Source: Lonicera japonica (taxonomy: Eukaryota > Streptophyta > Magnoliopsida > Dipsacales > Caprifoliaceae). Taken from it: a stretch of 64,000 bases of DNA. Made by a program: the position numbers and the translations under genes. Within the stretch, counting starts at the first letter, position 1; each line of letters starts with the position of its first letter. Location: positions 19,363,901 through 19,427,900 of the forward strand of contig CM038469.1 of assembly GCA_021464415.1 (NCBI GenBank), in the 5' to 3' direction. The notes under the pieces were generated by a model. It was not told the origin of the DNA, searched no databases, and saw only the letters and a program-made list of their open reading frames with translations. Shown here in pieces: positions 35,412 to 46,797 of this stretch.

Positions 35412-35884
35412 TTAGTCTCCAGCTGGGTTGAGTGAAAAGAATCGGCCTCCAGAGCTCCCTTGTGTTTGAGGTGGAATAGGGTGATAGTTGGATTGAAGTT
35501 GATTCTGAATCGGGTAATTAGACTGCTGGTAGCCCCCACTAGCTAACTGACTCTGGCCTTGCGAAGAGCCTTGGCCTGTATAATCGCCATAACTCCCATA
35601 TTGATTTAGACCCCCACGATTGTCTCTACCACGACCTCCTTGGTAATCTCTTCCTCGACCGCCCCGATTTCTTCGAAAACTTGACATGCCTGAGGCTTGT
35701 TTATTTCGGGGGGAAGTTTTGCTAAAATGTCCCATGTCCCCGCACATATAATAGCCTCTAGTGCGTCCACTACTACTCCCACTGCTGGTGTAGTTTTCTC
35801 CCGAAGACTATGAGCTGGAACGGGCTTTCTTATCTTTACCCCATTTGCCTCTACGATACCCTACATTATCTCTCTTTCGGCCCG
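35412..35884 (-). pseudogene. Element A gag C-terminus with degenerate zinc knuckle
   Basis: Gly/Gln/Arg-rich tail (RRNRGGRGRDYQGGRGRDNR, then GSSQGQSQLAS) typical of the end of chromovirus gag. The CCHC knuckle is recognisable as YYMCGDMGHFSKTSP, but its first and last Cys are Tyr and Ser, so it should not bind zinc. In phase with the protease, which suggests one gag-pol frame as usual for this clade. It is separated from the rest of gag by element D. Confidence 0.8.
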
Positions 35885-37063
35885 TGTGAGAATCCGGACC
35901 CGCGACCCGAGAGGAGAGTCCTCATTCTCGGTTTTATTTGAAAACATGTTTTGTAGAGTCGCCAGTTTGTTTTACGAGAAAATAAACAAAAGATCGTACG
36001 AAGGACAATTCAAAAATGAATTATCTTTTATACGTTTAAAACTAGAGATTTATATTGAAAATGTACTTTGCTAGGGTTCGGGAACTACGTTACGAATTGG
36101 GAAGGTGTTAGGCACCCAATTCGCCCTTTCGGTCTCTTAATGGATCATGTATTCAATTTCTATCTTAGATATATTGCAAGTAGTTTGAATTGTTTTCAGA
36201 ATAGTCCTTTCCAGATAAATTCAATTTAAAACAGTATTTTGAAATCGGACTCGAGCTTTGCGAGCGCCTACGTATTCATTCGTAGAATGAAATCAGAGTC
36301 TCGTAGTTCCTTTCTTTTGGAAACTGTTTTTGTGTTTTTGTTTGTTTTGAAAACGTGTCAAAACATGTTTTAGTTTTCTTGTAAAATTTAGAAAGGATTT
36401 ATTATGAAAGCAGTGAACTTCTTTGCAAGTTATCTAATTTTCTGTACTAAAAATGAATTTAAATGCTGTATTAAAATTAGTAGAGTGGCAGAAAGACGTA
36501 CATGATGCCCCTGAAGAAGAAATAAGATCCTTGCCTGATTGCCTTGCTTGCCTCCTTCTCTCTCTAGAACTTTCTCTCTCTAAAGCTTTCTCTCACTAAC
36601 TTTCTCTCTCTAGAAATTCTCTAAAAAAAGACTCTCTAATAATTTTGGCATAATTTCACCTTACTAAAAACACTAGTGAGTGTTGATGCCTCAAAAGAGA
36701 GCCCAAGGGTCCTATTTATAGAGAAAAAATGCAGAAAAACGGCCTAGGTAGCCGCGCGGCTAGGAGCCAACTGTACGGCTAGGGAGGGTTGCGGCTAAGG
36801 TGTGCGGCTAGGGCGTGCGGCTCAAGATTGCGGCTCGAAGCCAACCGTGCGGCTAGGGTATGCGCCAACCGTACGATTGGGAGCCAACCGTGCGGTTGGG
36901 GGGTGTGCGGCTGGCTAATGGTTGTGGTAGATTCCTGACGCACTCAAAAATCAAGGCTTTTCCTAATGGTCTCCTGTATGCATGATGACTCAAGACTTAA
37001 TGCCGAATGCTTGTTTGTATGAAAACCAAATTCATACGAGAGTCGTGGATTGGGGTGTTCACA
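35885..37063 (-). repeat. Element D 3' LTR (1179 bp)
   Basis: Nearly identical to the 5' LTR; visible differences are few, such as small gaps in the 'gcggctaggg' section (36750-36910). Contains 'aaggtgttaggcacc' (36103). The 'gtgcggctaggg' and 'gccaaccgtgcggttggg' stretches form a short GC-rich repeat near its right end. Confidence 0.92.
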
Positions 37064-37078
37064 GACCCTCTCGTCCCA
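37064..37078 (-). other. Element D polypurine tract (probable)
   Basis: Minus strand gggacgagagggtc directly before tgtgaacacc. Purine-rich except for two C residues. Confidence 0.6.
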
Positions 37079-37474
37079 GGATTCTTGCTTGCAAGAAGTC
37101 TAGGACGATAATAAGAAGACAACAATTCACGACTCTCGCATGAATCTCAACTGCTTGTTTTATTCATGAAAATCTGTGAATCGAAATGTACCCTCATGGT
37201 AGGGGAATGTTGTGGTGCTTTAGACAATGTGATCCACGGCTGACCTTCCTCTAGGCCAAGCTATCTCTGATATATTGATATTTTCTTCCCTCTACCCTCG
37301 GGGGTGCCCTTTTACCCTCGGCGCATCTCCTTTGATAGGATTTTCGGTGGAATTCGAATTTCTAAAACAATCTCTTAGTGATTTCCTCCGAGAAGTGTAT
37401 TTAAGGAAAGGTTCTCAAAACAGAAGTGATTCTTATCTTTTAGAAAAAGCGCATATAATTCTCTTCGTGGAGAT

Positions 37475-38720
37475 TTGTGAGAAAGTGATTCCCTTTGTGG
37501 GGACTTGTGGAAAAGGTTATTTCCCTTCGTGGGGAAAGTGATTTCGGAAAAATTTCCATCGTGGGGAATGCGAAGAATTCTTACCTTGAGGAATTCGGGA
37601 AAAATTCCCTTCGTGGAGAATGTGTGGAAAGCGTTATTTCCCTTCGTGGGGAAAGTGGTTTCGGAAAATTCCCATCCTGAGGAATGCGGAGAATTCCTAT
37701 CTTGAGGAATTCGAAAAAATTCCCTTCGTCAGGAATACACAGAAAGTATTATTTCCCTTCGTGGGGAAAAAGGTTACCAAGAATAGCTGGGTTGGCGCCT
37801 GTCGCACTATCTTGTTGTCGCAACCATGAGAAAATGTTAACGGTTACTAAGAGCGACGGGGTTGGCTCCTGTCGCACCGTCTTGTTGGCATAACCCAAGA
37901 GGTTTGTTTTAAAGACTACCAAGAGCGGGAGGATTGCACCTGTTGCACCGTCTTGCTAACATAGTCTAAGATGGAATATCAGGAGATATGACAATTTCTA
38001 AGAAACGGCACTCTTGGCTACCCTCAGAAAATATGACATGTTAACGACTGCCACCAATGGGGGGTATGCACCTGTCACACCATCTGGTTAGCATCGCCTA
38101 AGTGGTAAATTCCCATTGTGGGGAATACTTGGAAAAGGTAATTCCCAACTTAGGGAGTGTGATTGCGGAAAAATTCATATCCTAGGGAATGCAAATAATT
38201 CCTTTCTTGAGGAGACTGCCAAGAATGGGGGGGATGCACCTATCGCACCATCTTGTTGGCACAGCCTAACTGGTAAATTCCCATCATGGGGAATGCGTGA
38301 AAGAGGTAATTCCCATCTTGGGGAATGCACAGTAAAGGTTATTTCCCATCATGGGGAAAGGGGATCGGAAAAAATTCCCATCGTGGGAAATGCGAAGAAT
38401 TCCTATCTTGAAGAATTCGGGGAAAATTCCCTTCTTGGGGAACACGTGGAGTCGTTATTTTCCTTCGTGGGGAAAGTGGTTTTAGAGAAATTCCCATCGT
38501 GGGGAATGTGAAGAATTCCTATCTCGAGAAATTCAAGAAAAATTCCCTTCGTGGAGAACACGCGGTAAAGGTTATTTCCCATCGTGGGGAAAGGGGATCG
38601 GAGAAAATTCTCATCGTGGGGAATGCGAAGAATTCCTATCTTGAGGAATTCGAGAAAAATTCCCTTCTTGGGGAACGTGCTGTACCGAGAATAAGAAATT
38701 CTCTTGATAGAATTCCGTCT
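37475..38720. repeat. Hairpin-unit minisatellite array in element D
   Basis: Units of about 117 bp start at 'ttatttcccttcgtgggga' (37518, 37636, 37751) and resume at 38340-38690. Each unit combines two interrupted palindromes: ttccc-atcgt-ggggaa and gaattcctatcttgaggaattc. A second unit of about 70 bp, 'gggttggcgcctgtcgcac' / 'gtcttgttggcat', occupies 37775-38115 and recurs at 38215-38270. The array lies between gag and the 3' LTR. Frames on both strands here (e.g. 38116-38511, 38403-38774) are by-products of the repetition. Confidence 0.9.
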
Positions 38721-41594
38721 TGTATGTCGAAGTACTGGCATTCTTGTTGCATTATTCTGTGGGGTATTTCTCAAAAAATGATATGCTAGAAATATGAGAA
38801 GTTCGAATGTTGCTTCTCCTTTTTTTTTTATTCTTCTTCTGTCATCAAGAAATTGGGTTGGTTCCCTTTGAATCTCAGACTTTCGTGCATAGTGGTGGAC
38901 TCAGTTTTCAACTCTACCCTCTGGCTTCACTTCTTTGAACATGGGGATAAAGCTCTTCTAAAAATCTCAGTTCCTTCTCCAGTTACCCTCTGGCTTATCA
39001 GAGGAAAGTGCTGGTCCGCATCATTTTCTGTTTTTTGATGCCTATATTGCCCCCTCGTTTGCATTTTTTTTTTAATATCCGTCCCATTGTTTTGGCTTTC
39101 GGATCTTTCTTCTCTTTTTTTTTCTTTTTTTCAAAACAGGAGCCTTACTCACCTAAGATGTAGCCCTCTGCCTTTTGGCACAGCTGTCACTCTTAGTGTG
39201 GCTCTCCCTGTCGATTTTCTTCCTTCATTTCTGTTTTTTTTCCTCACTTAGACCAACGGGATTTTCCCCTTTTCTACTCTTTCAATTTTTTCTTGTACTC
39301 GATTCCTCTTTTACACCTTCCTCTTTTGCCAGATTTGAACTGTGTCTAGGGCTGATCATTCCTCAAAGCTCGGCTCCACCACAGATCTCAAAATTCAGCT
39401 TTTGGGCTTCGTATCTTACTTCGTCGTGCGGGTGTGAGTGATTCTTAGTCTGTTCATCTCAGAAAACTAACCAGAAAGTCTTTCAGACGCCCAATGAGTC
39501 AATTTTGCAAAATTTTTGTCAAAACTTTGTTGGTTTTTTTGTTTGGGATTACCCCCCACTTGTTGTGTGACAAGGAACTTGTCATACAACAAGTGCCCAA
39601 ACGACAGCGTGAGCTGGGCAACAAAAATATCCCTTTTTCCATTTAAACTTTCAAACTTTTCATTCTCCTTCTAGCATATCATTTTCTTGCTCACATACTT
39701 ACTTTCTAGCGATCCAGTTGGTCACGTATGTTCCATGAAGATCAGCCATGACTATGACGATGAATGGGTATATGCGGATTTTGAGGGACACCCTGGGGTT
39801 GAACAGATCTAGAGATTGATGTATTATCAGATAGCACTTTGCCCTTATTGGAAGGTCATTCGTGGTATATAATGGAGTCTTCAACACACAAAATTCGCCT
39901 GAGAATACGGGTACGCTTTGATTTGCATTTGTTATTTTGAAAAATTATGATAAAAATGTCTCTTATGCATGAAAACATGAAATATGCATGCAATGTGGTG
40001 GGTCCAGCGGCTTCTTGCTCAATTTGATTATAAAAATGCCTTTGCAAAGCTTTCAGATTTTTAGTACCATCCCCACTTTAAATAACCCCCAATTTTTATA
40101 GGAAAATAATATAATCGTCCCATCTTAGAATTCAACCGATGTTGGGCCTTCTCCTAATCACCACTGAATTGCTAGTTGTACATCTACCCTCTGTGAGAGG
40201 CTTCATCTGTGGCCACCCGTTGTGATTTAATCAAATTGGTATGTCCCTTGGTAACTACGACTCGCTCATATTGCCGAACTGATGAGAGATAATGACTGAT
40301 ATCTTTGCATGACTGATCCTCGTGCTAGCTACCCCATGCGGTCTAGTTTTGTTCAATATGCCTTCAGTTACATCAGTTTAGGATAGCTCAGTTGTGGTTG
40401 CCTGTGCTGACTAGCTTGGTGATGATAAGTCTTTGGAGATATCAATCTGTTGAAGTGCCTGAGTTTGGATGAGGATGTGGGATGGAGATTCCAATTTGTC
40501 GAAGTATCTTCCATGTCATATTTAGAATTTTCTTTACCCCCTCTTTCAATCAGACTCATAGTCTGGATATTAATCTTATCGAAGTGTTAGCATCATAATC
40601 TTTTTCCCCCCATTGACTTAGATTGATCCTTTCCCCCTGTTGCAATCTCGTTTGGAGCCTCAATCTTATTCAAAACCTTATAGCTCAAATATCTTCAATA
40701 AACTCCTCCACTTCAAGCGAAACTCATATTCCCCCGTACCCGTTACATGTTGGGTCTTTCTTTGAAAAATTCTTTGAAATCATAATATTTATGTAGTATG
40801 GGTGTTTTGAAGCTTATTTTTATATATTACTTTATGAAAATGTTGGCGCTTTGTGAATGAATGTGTATTTTATTCATGAAAGTATCGGTTATTATATAAC
40901 ATACTTTATGTGCAATTCACCCCCGGGCCCATGCAAGTGCAAATGCAAAGATCGTTCTTTCCGAAAATCTGGCAATTATAAAAGGGTAATTCATATTTTG
41001 TTTTGTTTCAGTCTCGCAAAAATCCTAAAACAAATTTGCTCGAGACCTTTATCAAGTTTTGTCCTTTTCTCCACACCTTACCATATGAACTTCTCTTTAC
41101 AAATCCTCCATTGCTCCTCGAACTGAATGGTGCCTTTAAATGAACTATTCTTCCAATTCCTCATCATCTTATTGTGGGTGAAAAGGATTTTTTTTATTAG
41201 AATAGACCGGGCCTGAAACCATTTTTCAGGTTGCCTACGTTCCCCAATGTCTCATTATTCTAAAAAATATAGTATAGGGCTCAAGTCCTCGTAGTTCATT
41301 GCTTACAAGTGACAAATCTTCATCACTATTTTTCAAAATCTTAATCATTGATTACAAATCTTCAATCTCTGATTACCAATGTTCAATCCCTGATGATTTA
41401 AAAGAGATGGGTCTGGTATCTTTCCTGCTTCGATAAGGTCCCAAATAGTATGCAATCATCTTTTGTGTGTCCCACATTCTGGTGATATTTGCATGATTCA
41501 TTGAGGTTCCAATTAGTGGGGACCGGATTTGGCATTGGTCACGGGTTTAGTGGATAGATCATCCCTACATCCTTTAGCTGTTTATATATCATAC
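38721..41594 (-). other. Element D non-coding internal region
   Basis: No pol motifs. The segment 39140-39215 ('ctcacctaagatgtagccct', 'cactcttagtgtggctctc') is shared with element E (6027-6095). A 39-base stem-loop is at 39557-39595. The rest shows T-rich tracts and short frames only. Confidence 0.6.
39557..39595. other. 18-bp stem-loop in element D
   Basis: cacttgttgtgtgacaag - gaa - cttgtcatacaacaagtg: 17 of 18 pairs match (G-U possible at the other). Isolated in otherwise plain sequence. Function unknown. Confidence 0.7.
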
Positions 41595-43079
41595 TTAAAT
41601 TCCCCGGCAGTTGCAAGAGCTTCCTTTTCCTGAGTCTGACTCGGTTAGCCCCCTATTGTTGTTGTGATTCTGGTATCCTGAAGAAGAAATGTTGGTGAAG
41701 GTGGCGAAAGAATTAGCAGAATAGTTAATGTTGCTTTGAGCAAAGTGGTTATATGTTGAAATCTGGTTTGTAGCCGTGGTTGAAGCCTTTTTGTATTGTG
41801 CAATTGATTCATTTTCTTTAGCTTGCTTAGCCAATTCTTCTTCTATCTCATTTCCCACATGCAACAAGGCTTTGAAGCGGTCAAAGAATTGGTGACCCAT
41901 CTTATTTTGAATTTCTGTTTTCAGGTTCTTAACAATCATTCCCAACTGTTCCTCTTCATCCATTCGTTCTACCATTTGTGTAACGAGTGTCCTCCACCTT
42001 GTGACAAATTCACTCACACTTTCATCCTCTTTCTGCTTTGCCATTTCTAGATGTTTGCGAGTAATCTTTAATTCCTCGTTCATCTTGTATTGGGCATTAA
42101 ACTCGTTCACAATATTGGTCCATGACTGCACCTGATGTTTCTCTAATCCCAGGAACCAACCTTGGGCTGGACCGGCTAGAGTTAAATGAAAGGCGTTAGC
42201 TAACTCAATCTCACCTACATCGTAGATCTTCATTGCCCGTACATAAGACTTCAAGTGCAATTCTGGCGGTGTTGTCCCTGTGAATTTCTCTATCCTGGGC
42301 ATCTTGAACCCAACTGGATAATGAGCCTCTGGGTATAGATTATAGTTCTGGAGCTGTGTCAGATGATTTGATCTCTTAGCTATTTTCTGGGTTACGGCCT
42401 TCAATTGTTCTTTGAGTTCGTCTATGACCTTATTCTTTTTCGGAATCACCTCTTGGGGAAGAATAGCATCACCCTAAATACTCATTGGATGCGAAATAAG
42501 CTCGTAGTATGGATCATGATAAGGATGATGTGATGGTTGCCATTGTTGAGCATGTTAGGCTGCTTCTGGTTGGACTTCTTGGTGTTGCCAATTCTTGATT
42601 GGACTAGATCGCTTGTGTGGTCCCATAGGAAATGGAATATCAGAGTGAACAGATAGTGGTGTGGGTGACACAGGTGGGTCCTCTCTTATCGACTCATTAA
42701 CAAGTCGTTGACCATGAACAGATGGCGACACAAGTGGTGCGGGTGGTATCTCTTTTGTTAGCTCATTCATAACCCGTCAATCTTTGTCGATCTCATCTAA
42801 CCGAGCCTTGGTGTTTCGATGGTCATCCACTAGCAAAGCTAGGTTCTTGTTAATATCCCCAAGCATTCGATACATCTCTTCCAGGGTTAGAGTGGCTATG
42901 GTATCCGATCCTGAAACAGTGTTTGTTGGATCAACAAAAGTATGTCCTGGTAGCATTCCCTGATTAATATTCTGCTGAGACACCCCTTGATTTTGGTAGG
43001 AAGGACTCGACAGCAGATCCACTGCAGTGAAAGAGTTTCCAGTGACCTTATTTGAAGTTTTTGCTTGTTGGTGTTCCAT
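41595..43079 (-). pseudogene. Element D gag, one phase with three nonsense codons
   Basis: 495 codons in a single phase without indels, interrupted by TGA (42777-42779), TAA (42555-42557) and TAG (42474-42476). The core (42449-41595) contains YPVGFKMPRIEKFTGTTPPE, LHLKSYVRAM, LAGPAQGWFLGLEKHQVQSW, FNAQYKMNEEL and SVSEFVTRWRTLVTQM, matching the Retrotrans_gag core of Tat/Ogre elements (F.MPKFEKFDG...P..HL..Y; L.G.A..WY). The N-terminal part (43079-42777) has a coiled-coil-like stretch TLEEMYRMLGDINKNLALLV. No zinc knuckle beyond CNCRGI at the end. Gag forms the particle that packages element RNA; without pol it would need a helper. Confidence 0.82.
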
Positions 43080-44149
43080 ATCAACTAATGTACATCAGGT
43101 CAAACCAATATACCCGTGCTATCTCTTCCGGCCCAAATGAATGGCAGATTGAATATAAGTCTGACGAAGGAGAAAAGGACAAATCCCGATGTGCATAGAA
43201 TATTTCCCGAAAACAAAAGAAAATATGAACTTTTAATACTTGCCAGATTCCCAGAAATACATCGATCGAGACGACGCTAAACACACAAAAAATTTTCTTT
43301 AGGTGAGATCGAAAACAGACCAACTGCGACAACTTAAGAGCCCCGTATAGAGGTAGGGTAGGAACAGAATTCCATGGGTTCCCTGGCCGTCTATAGTTTT
43401 GGAAAATCATTTTGAAAATAGTTTTCGAGAAAATCATTTAAAAATACGAGAAGTTCTCTCCTCATGAGTTATTTTATTCATGGAATCAGGAAAATTACGA
43501 AGATTCAACCCTCGTGAATTTTCACGGCGGAGATTGGACAGCCTCCGGTCGTACCTGTCAGAACCGTGACGGTGCAAATGACAGGACTAGATTCTCACGA
43601 CTGTCGGTCATTAAAACAATGCAGAAAATCTTTGCGTTCTATGTTGACTCCCCTATATGCAAGCGTGGTTGAAGAGGGTAAGGTTTAAGGCTCCCTCCTA
43701 TTTGGCAGGTCTTACGATATACCTCAAGAGCGCAGGTACGTGTAAGGAACTTTTGATATACATCCCGGGTACGTGAGTGTTCTCGTCACTCGATATACCT
43801 CGGTAAGTACTTGGCCAAGGAGAGTGGTCCCAGGCGCTTTTGGCTAGTGCAGACCCGCAAGTCCGCGGCCTAGTCATGACTCTGGTCCCGAGGTTGATAG
43901 GGTAAATTCACACTCGAGAAAATAATAACAATCTGGCGGTTCATTATTGATCAATGCTTTAGGGTTTGTTATAGTATTTTTTAGAATTTTAATTATGAAA
44001 AAGATTTTCCTCACATAATTAGCAAATAAAAGTATCAAGGTATCCACCTAAGTCGCTTCTATGTTATCCTAAAACTAAGGCTTGCAAAACCTATACCTAA
44101 TAAATAACAGGAATTAAATATATGATCCAATATACAAGAGCTTAGTTCT
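43080..44149 (-). other. Element D 5' leader
   Basis: Between PBS and gag. Blocks at 43342-43400 and 43657-43960 are conserved in element E (7187-7250, 7528-7800), where gag is missing; this makes the leader a candidate for packaging or priming signals (inferred). A 118-codon frame (43081-43437) has no recognisable domain. Confidence 0.6.
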
Positions 44150-44172
44150 TGCATTCCCCAGCGGAGTCGCCA
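44150..44172 (-). other. Element D PBS (tRNA-Arg type)
   Basis: Minus strand tggcgactccgctgggga, one base inside the LTR. Complementary to the 3' end of plant tRNA-Arg(ACG) as I recall it (ccccagcggagtcg plus cca). Confidence 0.8.
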
Positions 44173-44173
44173 C

Positions 44174-46793
44174 TGTGAGAATCTGGACCCGCGACCCGAG
44201 ATGAGAGTCCTCGTTCTCGGTTTTATTTGAAAACGTGTTTTGTAGAGTCGCCAGTTTGTTTTACGAGAAAACAAACAAAAGATCGTACGAAGGACAATTC
44301 GAAAACGAATTATCTTTCATACGTTTAAAACCAGAGATTTATATTAAAAATTTACTTTGCTAGGGTTCGAGAACTACCTTACGAATTGGGAAGGTGTTAG
44401 GCACCCAATTCGCCCTTTCGGTCTCTTAATGGATCATGTATTCAATTCCTATCTTAGATATCTTGCAAGTAGTTTGAATTGTTTTCAAAATAGTCCTTTC
44501 CAGATAAATTCAATTTAAAATAGTATTTTGAAATCAGACTCGAGCTTTGCGAGCGCCTACGTATTCATTCGTAGAATGAAATCAGAGTCTCATAGTTCCT
44601 TTCTTTTGGAAACTGTTTTTGTGTTTTTGTTTGTTTTGAAAACGTGTCAAAACAGGTTTTAGTTTTCTTGTAAAATTTAGAAAGGATTTATTTTGAAAGC
44701 AGTGAACTTCTTTGCAAGTTATCCAATTTTCTGTATTAAAAATGAATTTAAATGTTGTATTAAAATTAGCAGAGTGGCAGAAAGACGTACCTGATGCGCC
44801 TGAAGAAAAAATAAGATCCTTGCCTGATTGCCTTGCTTGCCTCCTTCTCTCTCTAGAACTTTCTCTCTCTAAAGCTTTCTCTCACTAACTTTCTCTCTCT
44901 AGAAATTCTCTAAAATAAAAGACTCTAATAATTTTGGCAGAATTTCACCTTACTAAAAACACTAGTGAGTGTTGATGCCTCAAAAGAGAGCCCAAGGGTC
45001 CTATTTATAGAGAAAAAATGCAGAAAAACGTCCTAGGAAGCCGCGCGTCTAGGAGCCAACCGTACGGCTAGGGAGGGCTGCGGCTAAAGTGTGCGGCTAG
45101 GGCGTGCGGCTCGAGATTGCGGCTCGAAGCCAACCGTGATGGAGACATAAATATAGGATCGTTTGATATTGCGTATAGATTGAACAAAAAAAACTTATGC
45201 TAAAACCCTATAAGAATAAAGGGATTTCACCTTTGTGGATCATGTAGAGGATCCATATGAGGAGACTAGGGTTTGAAAGCATCAGATTGCGATTTGGTCA
45301 GATTTTTTTAATTCTCGCTGGGCTGCGAAAATTAATTTTTTTCACCACCGAGACGACTTCTGATCGTCCTGATTTTTCACGCAATAATGCTAACTTTGCG
45401 TTCCGAACCACATATCCAAAAATCAGCCCGATCCAACGGTGGGATCAAAAGTTACGATTAATTTACGACTGCTATGCCGAAAAACCTAAAAATCTTCTAT
45501 CGTATTCTTTCCGCCATCAAATCTTGCACCAAGTGTGGGCTACCGTATCACCAAGATTTTCTCCTCTCTCAATAGAACAAACCCTAACTCATGAGAATTA
45601 TTGTTATCTTGAGAAGAGACAAGGCCGGCGTATATATAAGGCTACGATAGGGACCTTAAGGAGAAATAAGTGTTTGGGCTTCCTATGGAAAGTTGGAATC
45701 CTAATTCCACTATGAATTAGTTCCTTCCATAAATTATAATTCACACCACTAAAGAATTATAATTGCACTCCCGTCCTTATCTCAAAATTATATTTCGAGC
45801 TCCTTATTATTAAATACTTATTATTCTCCCCACGTTAAGATTACAGATAACTTATAATTCACAACTATATTTAAATGACTTCTTAATCCTTGAGCCTACT
45901 AGTTAACTTATTTGACATGTCAGATTAACATAATCCACCTGCAGGGTTTGACATGATCAAAACGTATAAGCTTCTCAAGGGGCTATCATCAATCCCTATA
46001 CCGGGACGTGGATTCCGTCAATAATTAATATTCATCATATATATAGTATCGTCATCCAATTCACAAAGATTATTGATCCATAAATGAATCTCACTTTTAA
46101 TGAGTCAAAACAACAAACACTACATATATATGTCTATTAATTATTTTAAGATTAAGAGCATAAGTAATCATAATAACCATGGGATTTTAAATTGTTTTAT
46201 ATAGTCAGTATAAAAACAATTAACCCAAACTAGTCCTATTCAATACACACAAAGTGTACTAGCACAATGAGTTAAAAGTATACCGTTTCCTGTAGTTAAG
46301 ATAAACTACTAAAACTTGTGCTACAATCCGACCGATGGGTGTCCAGTTCCATCTAAGACTGTGAACTATTAAACTTATATTCCACAAGAACCGATGATAT
46401 GATCTTCTGTGTGTAAGCTATACTCTACACACCAAATCATCTACTATATGGAATAAAAGACACACATGCACAATATTTAAATAAATAATATAATGCAACC
46501 ATTGCCCATAAAGATTCTCATTAAAATAGCAAAACCAAGTTTATAATATATTCAAACCAATAAGAAAATTATGGCTTTTAGTATATCACTCTAACAAACC
46601 GTACGGTTGGGAGACAACCGTGCGGTTGGGGGGCGTGCGGCTGGTTAATGGTTGTGGTAGATTCCTGACGCGCTTAAAAATCAAGGCTTTTCCTAATGGT
46701 CTCCTGTATGCATGATGACTCAAGACTTGATGCCGAATGCTTGTTTGTATGAAAACCAAATTCATACGAGAGTCGTGGATTGGGGTGTTCACA
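44174..46793 (-). repeat. Element D 5' LTR, interrupted by a copia solo LTR
   Basis: Matches 35885-37063; without the 1460-bp insertion and its 5-bp TSD it is 1155 bp. It lies next to the PBS, so it is the 5' LTR in minus orientation. Confidence 0.92.
45137..46596 (-). mobile_element. Copia-type solo LTR (1460 bp)
   Basis: Minus strand starts tgttagagtgatatactaaa, a form common in Ty1/copia LTRs, and ends tatgtctccatca. Perfect TSD AACCG (45132-45136 and 46597-46601) inside the D 5' LTR. No PBS, PPT or internal region. The 152-codon plus-strand frame at 45257-45715 lies wholly inside and has no recognisable domain. Confidence 0.85.
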
Positions 46794-46797
46794 CCCG

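Larger units (their letters stand above)
35885..46793 (-). mobile_element. Element D: gag-only Tat/Ogre-related LTR retrotransposon
   Basis: 10,909 bp including a copia solo LTR. LTRs 35885-37063 and 44174-46793, ends tgtgag...ttcaca. The 4-bp direct repeat CCCG flanks it (35881-35884 and 46794-46797); read as CCCGT/GTGAG it could be 5 bp. PBS and PPT put the sense on the minus strand. It encodes only gag (41595-43079); the remaining ~4.5 kb to the 3' LTR has no protease, RT or integrase. This matches the published TR-GAG type of non-autonomous element. It splits the gag of element A. Confidence 0.88.

Noticed and set aside
37475..38720. CRISPR-like array of direct repeats with palindromic units
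   Set aside because: Plant nuclear setting, no distinct unique spacers, units vary and adjoin each other, and it lies inside an LTR element.
38116..38774. Overlapping frames of 96-131 codons on both strands
   Set aside because: Produced by the hairpin minisatellite, whose unit length lets frames stay open; the repetitive peptides have no family.
45257..45715. 152-codon plus-strand open frame
   Set aside because: Lies wholly inside the copia solo LTR (45137-46596), antisense to it, with no recognisable domain.
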